Program-made: the position numbers and the translations under genes | The notes under the pieces: model-generated | What the model saw: only the letters and a program-made list of their open reading frames with translations | Databases searched by the model: none | What the model was told of the DNA's origin: nothing | Shown: one piece after another, positions 56,954-64,000 of the stretch | How the letters are laid out: each line of letters begins with the position of its first letter | How positions within the stretch are numbered: the stretch's first letter is position 1 | Assembly (NCBI RefSeq): GCF_000327385.1 | Contig: NW_008708943.1 | Span: 2,445,364-2,509,363, forward strand | From: Lottia gigantea | Taxonomy: Eukaryota; Mollusca; Gastropoda; Lottiidae | Length of the DNA: 64,000 nt | Reading direction: 5' to 3'

Positions 56954-58423
56954 TTATACAAGATAGTTAAAGAATTGATGACAAAAAAAAGTAAATAATA
57001 GCAATGATAAAATGGGCATGTTAGTAGTTGATGCTGAATGTGGTACACCTTTTCCTGCTACCTTTATTTTAACTTTATCAGATTTCTGACCTGCACTGGG
57101 TTTAGAACTGCCTTTCTTTGAAGAAGAAATATCAACAGGGGTCCAATCATCTTTCTTTTTAGAACCAGCATGGGATATTTCTACTTTCACAGTCTGTTTC
57201 TTTCCTTTGGTTTCCTTTTTTCCCTTTTCCGCTTTACCCTCCTTTCCTTTTCCCTCTTCACTCTTCTTTCCTTTCGTTTCTTTTGTTCCCTTTTCCGCTT
57301 TACTCTTCTTTCCTTTTTCCTTTTTGTGTTTCTTTGGCGTGCCCATCATGCCTTTAATTACCTCTTCTCCTTCCTTTGCTTTTTCAACCACGCTATCCAC
57401 TGCCTTTTCCATCATGCTCTCATTTGGCTTTTCTTTCTTTCCATTTTTCTGCTTCATTTTCTTTTTCTTCTTCCCTCCTTTCATCTTCTTTCTCTTCTTC
57501 TTCCCCCTTTTCCTTTTCCTTCTCTTTTTCTTACCTTCCTCTCCAGATCTCTTAATGCGAAATTTATTTCCTACAAGTACACGAAACATATAGATTAAGA
57601 TTGACTACAAATTATATTTCAGACAGGCCACAATCTCAGCAACATAAACAGATCTCATGTCTTAACTATCAAGAGAGAATTTTAAATTTTCTTTTCTGTA
57701 AGCTTATAAGCTTACTATATTTTTATATCAATATTTTCTATTAGTTTTAGATGTGTCGAACGTAGTACAAAAAGGCGAAATTCACTTTAAAGTTTGGAAG
57801 CGAACGTTAACTTGTCATCTACCAACCCACCAACCTTTAAAGTTTGATTTCTTATTCAATAAACCTCTAATAAATCTAAAACCAATACATCTTGACATGC
57901 AAAGTTTGGCTTTTACAAAGCCTCTATGCTTAATCTAGATATTTTGCATAATTATCGGCTACTGCTAGTATAGGTTCAGAAATCAGTTTGCGCTTGTTTG
58001 CTCTTAGTCGGACACCAATTTAATGTTTACTGTAGTGGAATTAATTATAATCATTTGAGTTCATGCCATGGAACGAATCAATCTCCGACTATTTACGGAT
58101 AGATCTATCTTAAAAATCCTACCTTGTTTTCGGGTAGGCCTATTATTCGGAAGATCTAGAGCTGGTGATAGGTTTCTTACATTTTTGCTGGCAGAACCAA
58201 GACTGGGCTTTTTTTGGATCGATTTTCCGTCGCTTGTGCATAATTCATTATCTGATTGGTCTTGTTGAGATTGAGAATCAGCTGGTGCTCCTTCTGATGC
58301 ACGTCGATGAGGCCGCGTCTTTTTCAATTCCAATGAGCCATTATCTTTTGGAGCACTATTCAAATCGCTGAGAACGAGTCCGATGATCCCCAAGAAAAAT
58401 ATTACTCTATACTGGTGTAACAT
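56954..58423 (-). CDS. K1: secreted lysine-rich protein with a likely GPI-anchor signal
   Basis: Two exons, 58423-58123 and 57570-56954, phase 1, giving 305 residues. A signal peptide (M-L-H-Q-Y-R-V-I-F-F-L-G-I-I-G-L) is followed by a polar N-region. K-F-R-I-K-R-S at about 103-109 is the convertase-like site at the start of exon 2, as in K2 and K3. Then come Lys/Gly/Glu-rich blocks with K-E-T-K-G-K-K steps. The C-terminus is H-S-A-S-T-T-N then a 20-residue hydrophobic end (M-P-I-L-S-L-L-L-F-T-F-F) with no basic residues after it, the layout of a GPI-attachment signal with the omega site probably in the S-A-S-T run. A plain C-terminal tail anchor is the alternative. A possible donor (AAAGGTAGC) shortly before this end could allow another splice form. 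Function unknown. Confidence 0.72.
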
Positions 58424-58560
58424 CTTTACGGTGAGGCCGCTTTCTGAAATTAAAAAATTTCATTATAATTCAATCCTGTCATTTTTATGTTTTCAGTTGA
58501 CAGCCGCCGCCATTACGTTGCCAAGTGCTATTATGACGTCATTGTTTTTTTGACGTAAAC
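58424..58560 (-). promoter_or_regulatory. K1 core promoter: CRE sites, half X-box and upstream ORF
   Basis: TGACGTCA at 58534-58541 and TGACGTAA at 58551-58558. GTTGCCAAG at 58518-58526 is a half X-box. ATGGCGGCG at 58513 opens a six-codon ORF (M-A-A-A-V-N), 90 bases before the main ATG. Confidence 0.55.
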
Positions 58561-61500
58561 TCGGACTAAATGGAACGACAGAACGACGGAATGACAGAGC
58601 ACAAAGGCATTCGGTTATCTTTATAGAATAAATAGCAATTGGATAATTCCATAAAGAACCATTTTGTATTATCTTGAAAAAAGAAGCTCTTGAAAGGTAG
58701 TTAACAAATTGTAAAGGATTTCAAAGCGGGGTTTTCAAGAGACTCAGAGAACTGCAAATTTTTACAACCATCGGGGCTTATAATATATCAAATTTGCTGT
58801 TTTGGATTTCAGATTTCGTTTTGCGGTCGTTAGTAGCACTACTTGGTTAAGTAGCTTAGCTTAGCCAGCATAGTTCAAAAATAGAATGCACGTCTGGCTT
58901 GAGTAGGACAAATGGTAGGACAAACCACTCTTACTACAGTAATTAGTATCTACAAAATTCCATTATCATTATCATTGCTGATCTCTCTTAATGGTCCAAG
59001 CACTATCTACGGGTGATTTTACCTCAATAAACCCAGACGGTTTGATGGTTTCAATGAATTAGGACTATGACTGCAAAAATAGACCACAGAACTGCAAAAG
59101 ACCTATTAGCGCTTTGTTTTTTTTGTTAAAAATCCCTGCTGAATTTCAGCTAAGCTATTAAATTAGGAATTAGTTAAATTGTCCCACAATTCCTGGTATC
59201 TGACACCCAGAAGACATCCTGCCTTTGTCTTTTCTCCGTGGGTTGTTAGAATTCCCATTGTAACTGTGTGGAGACGAAGTTGGGCTGGATGATAGAGGCT
59301 AGAAGTTTCAAGGATAATGACGTCATTGCAGAACCATATTAAGAACTAGACAATTCCTGCTTTTTTTTTTTACCGTATCAGCATATTACCTTTTTTGGAT
59401 GTTTTCTGTTATTTGCGTACTTGACGCAGTGTTCGAGCTTCTCCAGAGGATTTATCACATAATGCAATGGAAAGCCTAGCCTGACCACATTCGGATGTTT
59501 CCGAAAAAGTTGTTTCAAACATCTAGCCTGTCTATAATCTACATTCTGGATGGATGGACCGTTTTCTTCGACAATAGTTGAAATTTTTTTGGGACATAAC
59601 TAAAAACAGACCAAAATGGTGTGATATAAGTTGGAATTTAAGTGCCACTTTATCATTTGAATGAATCACTATGATTGGAAGTATTGGAATTTATGTAATG
59701 ATTATATTAAACAAAAAGTAAGGATCAGTAATCTCTGTTTTCGGTCAAAACAGTATCATTTCAAGAAACAAGTGTTCTGAAACCAGGGACACGTTGAACC
59801 AAGTCCACAGCCCCCCAACATGTAAAACTTTGCAGGAGAGCAAATTGTTTTTGAAAAAACAATTCCTGGGGAAGGGACCTCAACTCACTAATTAAGAAAC
59901 CAATGAAATTCTTGTCCAGTAAATATAAGTCTGATAATATATCAATATTTAACTGTAGACAAATTGGACACCAGACCTTCATTTTATAAAAAAGCTGAAA
60001 TTGAGCTTCTTTAGCTGGTAAAGAAAACACAAGTAATGATCCAAACAGCAAATTGAAACTCTAAATACAAAATAACAGTTTGGCAGCAAATGAACTAATT
60101 ATATCAATAATAATTGAGGTAATATTTCATTATGTAAAGTGGTATCAGGTGTCCAGAAGAGTAAGCATAATACCCTGCCTTGCACCAAACCAGTCATTAC
60201 TGCTTAATATATTACACACAAAATTGGACGGTAATATGAGAAAGTCAATAAGTGGACATGACATTTTATTCTATTAACACTGAATGGATATCACAATATA
60301 CATTCAATATAAACCAATAACATTATACAGTAATAATTATACAAACACTATAACTGACCAACTACTTCTTTTTCTATCAGAGCATTCTTGTCTGCAATAC
60401 TACAGTTTCAGTATAACTAAAAAAAATGCTCTTCTTTTGTCTTGTACAGTAGCCAAATTAGTTACATTTAAAAATTAAAAAAAACATAAACATGCCAAGA
60501 TTCAAATCAAATTAAAACTTTTGTTTCCTTATGTTCATGTTCAAATCAAATATAAAGGTCTAATCTTCAATTAAAGTCAAGACTCGTCCAAGACAAAAAC
60601 TTCATGGGTCTCAATGGTCCTAATGTTCAATATTAACTAAAATGATATATTTATTGTGGTTGATCCAACAGCATTAAATGTATACAGATATACTATGTAA
60701 TATAATATAAACATACAAAAATATCAAAATGTAAGGATATTGTTTTTAAAATTTGGTTAAGGATAAAATAATGGAAACTATAACATTAACCAAAGACTTG
60801 TTGGAAACCTTGGGATCTGTGGTAGCCTTTATCGTCTAGGCCCTCTTGTCTGTACACAACTGTAACGAATGTCGAAGACAAGAGAAGTCTGGATGCCATA
60901 AACTAGATCTCCAGACATATTCTTAATAACCCAACAAATCTTTGAAATCAGTGATAAGCTTATACACAAACATAGGTGAGAAAATTAAAAATTAGTAACA
61001 ATCTGAGCACTTATAATAGTTAATAATAAATAAATAAACAATATAGATATAACAAAATAAATATAACATTAGACAATATATAAATATAGACTAGAATTTA
61101 TTAGGATTAACAACAAACATCATTATACAGAAAATGTATAAGAAAATCAGTTAATAATAACATTTTGGCAAGAGTAATAATAGATTTAAATATGGGACAA
61201 TAATTCATAGTAGAAATGTAAATTTAAAGTGATATAGTCCTTGGAATAATTTGCTTTACCAGGTAATCAAACACCATTCAGATGTCTATTATCATCTTTC
61301 AGACTATAAAAAAACATTTCTTCATTAAATTATTACTGATTGTAATTACACCTGGAAGTTGTCAAAATTATGTACCCTGTCCTGATAACAGGTAAAAATT
61401 ATTATCAGACATAAATATTAATGTTCTGGAATTTCAGATTGCCATCATATTCACCACTGCATTAACAGAATGATGAGCCAAACATCAGATTTCTATTTTG

Positions 61501-62908
61501 AAAAGAGACAACAAACATATTTCTATTTTGAAAAGTGACACAGAAACCTAAATTAAGTTCATTAGTCGTATGACAAATATTTAGATGACTTTCACAGTGC
61601 TTAACAGAATTTTTAACATGGTTTAAACAGTATTACTATAAATATTTCTGTATCTCTCTACTATTGATGTATTGAGCACTATTTTAACGGTGGAAATATT
61701 TTATTTTATTATTAAATAGATATTTAGAGGGATATTGACTATTTATCTTTGGACAGTGCTATATTAGTAATTACTGGTATTATTCATTAGTACATAACAA
61801 AATATATCTTCAAATACACAACTTGTAGAATTATACCCCTTATAGTATAATTATAGATACCACTTATAGTATAATTATAGATACCACCTATAGTATAATT
61901 ATAGATACCACTTATAGTAATTATAGATACCACTTATAGTAATTATAGATACCACTTTCATAATAATAATAATAGTTTTTTCATACTCAATGATACAAAT
62001 GGTAATACAGATACTTCCACCCTGAAATATCAATTGTAGTCTTATATATTTGTGATATCTATATTCTGTCCAATACATCAGGATCTAACCAGTCTTATTA
62101 GTAGGCCTAACATTATTCAACTTGACCAATAATCAATTGTACTCTAGTACTCTATATAGGAGAGAAGAAAAGATGGGAGTAACTGTACTTGCTCAATCAT
62201 CATTAACAGTACTCAAAGTAAGTAATGTTAATATCAGCCAACTGTATCAGAAGTTAAATGGATCAAGACTACTATTGATACATCAGGATGGGTATATTTA
62301 TAGATCCTTGTAACTTGATTTCTAGTTCTCTGTCATATTCTGTTTGAAAATTTTAAAATTGTGTTAGTTTATCAGATGTAAAGTTTTGATCATCTACTTA
62401 AATCTTTGCTCACAACTTTGCATAATATGAAACTCTTTTGCATAGATATAATAATTGTGCCTTTCAAAATTCTGCATATCTACTGTTGTAGCAGAACTAG
62501 CAATCAAGTCAACCTATATAATATCTAACACACAATACAACAAAATACAATTAATATATCAAATATAAAATATTGTAAAAGGAGCCATCTTGAAGTTTGC
62601 ATTGTTACCATAATGCAGGCTAATAATCATTTTTAAATTTTCTGACAACATTCAAGTAATATTTACTCACATGTGGTTTTGACTATTAAAATCCGTACAG
62701 TCAGTGTTCTATATAAACAAAGACTAGTAAGTAATAACGCCATCAGAATATTAAAATTTGCTTGACCAGCTGAGCTCAAATTTCAGTCAGCATTAAGACT
62801 GTGCCATGCCACAGATATTAAGCATTGTAAACAATAACCCCCACTTCTATCCAGTTGTTCTGCTTATGGATTTTGCATGTGTTGAAACAAAATATGAGCT
62901 CTAACAAG
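58561..62908. other. Intergenic DNA and probable long 3' UTR of the PPxY gene
   Basis: About 4.3 kb. From roughly 60.2 kb rightward it is very AT-rich with many AATAAA words on the minus strand, as expected for a long 3' UTR of the gene ending at 62909. A 96-codon minus frame at 60051-59761 has no recognisable domain or splice context and I do not call it. The tandem repeat near 61.9 kb is listed separately. Confidence 0.45.
61841..61957. repeat. AT-rich minisatellite, 24/21-base units
   Basis: Three 24-base units with core TATAGTATAATTATAGATAC followed by two 21-base units lacking three bases. Clear tandem array. Confidence 0.9.
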
Positions 62909-63711
62909 TTAAAATGTATGTTCTGTATCTTGTGTAGGTGTTCCATACGACCTTCCTAAAGTCAGATTGGATAGATTTAAATCTTCTTGACTTATCAAGA
63001 CATCTGATAGGTCAGACTGACAATCACTATCATCTAATCTATAATTTGATGATCGATAATANNNNNNNNNNNNNNNNNNNNNNNNNNNNNNNNNNNNNNN
63101 NNNNNNNNNNNCAACATGCTACTGGTTGTATATGACATTGGCTAGAGGTCATAGTTTGACCTTCATGGCTATGATTGGCTGAATTAGAATCAGGTGGTAA
63201 ATGCAATGTGGTTTGACCTTGGACATGACTGCATGTCTGATGGCCTTGGGTACCTTGGATATGACCTTGACAAGGAGAACAACATCCGGAACAATTATGT
63301 TGGACGTATGAAACAGAAGGTCGTGGAGAACTTGATGGAGATCTTGATGACATACAACCTTGAGAATTAGAGCTACAGTTGGTGCAATGTATACAAGACG
63401 AGAGGTGGCTTGTTGGAGAGAGAAGACCATGAGAATGACAAATTGAATTCCTTGGTGATGGAACTGAACCTGGTAGATTTGTTGAACGGAATATGTCTTC
63501 ATACTTTGGCACAGGACTTCTTCTGCCCATTAATGATTCATATTTTGGAAGGTGCAGGGTCATCATGTTGTCTGATGGTATAATGACATCATCATACGGA
63601 GGAGGAGGTTCCTCTTCATCTGAGTTAGAATACGGTCTCAGTATATTATTAGTTGTGTTTATTTCAGCTACTTCACTGTATGATGGAGGAGCATAATCTT
63701 CACTACCATGT
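62909..63711 (-). CDS. C-terminal exon of a PPxY-motif protein (partial)
   Basis: The exon opens at an acceptor (TTATAG then ACATGG) and runs through a 50-base gap to TAA at 62909. After the gap the frame shifts relative to the stated gap size, but both sides have coding character: D-D-S-D-C-Q-S-D-L-S-D, then R-S-Y-G-T-P-T-Q-D-T-E-H-T-F and stop. Near the start are A-P-P-S-Y-S-E-V and P-P-P-P-Y-D-D-V, two WW-binding PY motifs, then two L/V-P-K-Y-E-x-L/I motifs. A middle part is rich in Ser, Cys and His. PY motifs recruit NEDD4-family ubiquitin ligases in many membrane proteins and arrestins, so this is probably the cytoplasmic tail of such a protein. The upstream exons are outside the window. 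It is unrelated to the K array. Confidence 0.65.
63062..63111. other. Assembly gap (50 N) inside the PPxY exon
   Basis: Placeholder run of N. The true length must differ from 50 by a non-multiple of three if both flanks are one exon. Confidence 0.95.
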
Positions 63712-63751
63712 CTATAAATAAACAAAATTATAAGAATTGAGCCTTAAGAAC

Positions 63752-63887
63752 ACAAGTTATATGGGTATACTACTTCTAGTTATATTACATACTACATTTC
63801 GAAACATATACGGGTAACGCTATCAAGTTTTTTGTTTCGAAACATAGTATGTATGAAAACTAGGAGTAGTATATCCATATAACTTGT
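63752..63887. repeat. Long imperfect inverted repeat (foldback)
   Basis: Arms 63752-63807 and 63834-63887 (about 55 bases, starting ACAAGTTATATGG) with a 26-base loop. A direct word close to AATTGAGCC(T/C)TAA lies outside each arm (near 63736 and 63938). It may be a small foldback MITE in the intron upstream of the PPxY exon. Confidence 0.65.
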
Positions 63888-64000
63888 TTTCTGAATGTTT
63901 ACCTTACTGCTTCTATACGTCTTACAAAGATTATAAAAATTGAGCCCTAAATAGTACTCAAATCCATTTATCAAATTGGTTAATCCATATTTCAGTTGTT

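Noticed and set aside
59761-60051. 96-codon minus-strand frame
   Set aside because: No motif, splice context or similarity to neighbours; plausible as chance or as an old repeat fragment.
61841-61957. Spaced repeats as a CRISPR array
   Set aside because: The units are adjacent AT-rich tandem repeats without unique spacers, in an animal genome.

Overview
The window is from an animal nuclear genome, not a microbe. Genes have many short coding exons with GT/AG borders, AATAAA signals and AT-rich introns and spacers. The frequent TAGGCCTA-type words and the gene style suggest a marine invertebrate, perhaps a mollusc or other lophotrochozoan, but no marker gene here proves it. There are three assembly gaps (21576-21625, 41451-42411, 63062-63111); two fall inside repeat-rich coding sequence.

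Layout. From 1 to about 9 kb the DNA is sparse, with one N-terminal exon of an unrecognised gene at 3309-3567 (minus). From 9.1 to 58.4 kb lies a head-to-tail array of seven genes, all on the minus strand, separated by only about 0.7-1.2 kb each. In order of transcription from the right I call them K1 (58423-56954), K2 (56283-53020), K3 (52267-46274), K4 (45237-27411), K5 (26249-23269), K6 (22152-18622) and K7 (17618-9100). From 58.6 kb to the right edge there is a long AT-rich stretch and then the last exon of a PPxY-motif protein (63711-62909, minus).

The array is the main content. The seven genes look like paralogues that have diverged strongly. Shared traits are: an N-terminal signal peptide or signal anchor; in K1, K2, K3, K5 and K6 a basic R-x-(K/R)-R proprotein-convertase-like site directly before the following basic or charged region; extreme lysine-rich low-complexity regions in most members; phase-1 introns; and a membrane anchor. 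K3 and K7 carry EGF-like exons, then a transmembrane exon (phase 1 to 2) and a cytoplasmic exon with a proline/cysteine motif. K2 has the same transmembrane and tail exons but no EGF exon. K4 and K5 share a C-terminal transmembrane exon with a V-Y-G-G-I-G-L core. K1 appears to have replaced this with a GPI-type C-terminal signal. K6 has only the N-terminal anchor. K4 is exceptional: one exon of about 16 kb encodes most of a predicted protein of about 5,500 residues made of Lys-rich, Thr-rich and Ser/Glu-rich repeats.

The promoters are also related. Each gene has CRE-like TGACGT sites within roughly 150 bases of the start codon. Three have a full X-box (RFX-type) site, and an ATGGC(N)GC word is used as the start codon in K5 and K6 but as a small upstream ORF in the others. 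CRE plus X-box is known from spermatid and ciliated-cell genes in other animals, so a germline or ciliated-cell role is a hypothesis. I recognise no named orthologue for any of the seven, and their function is unknown.
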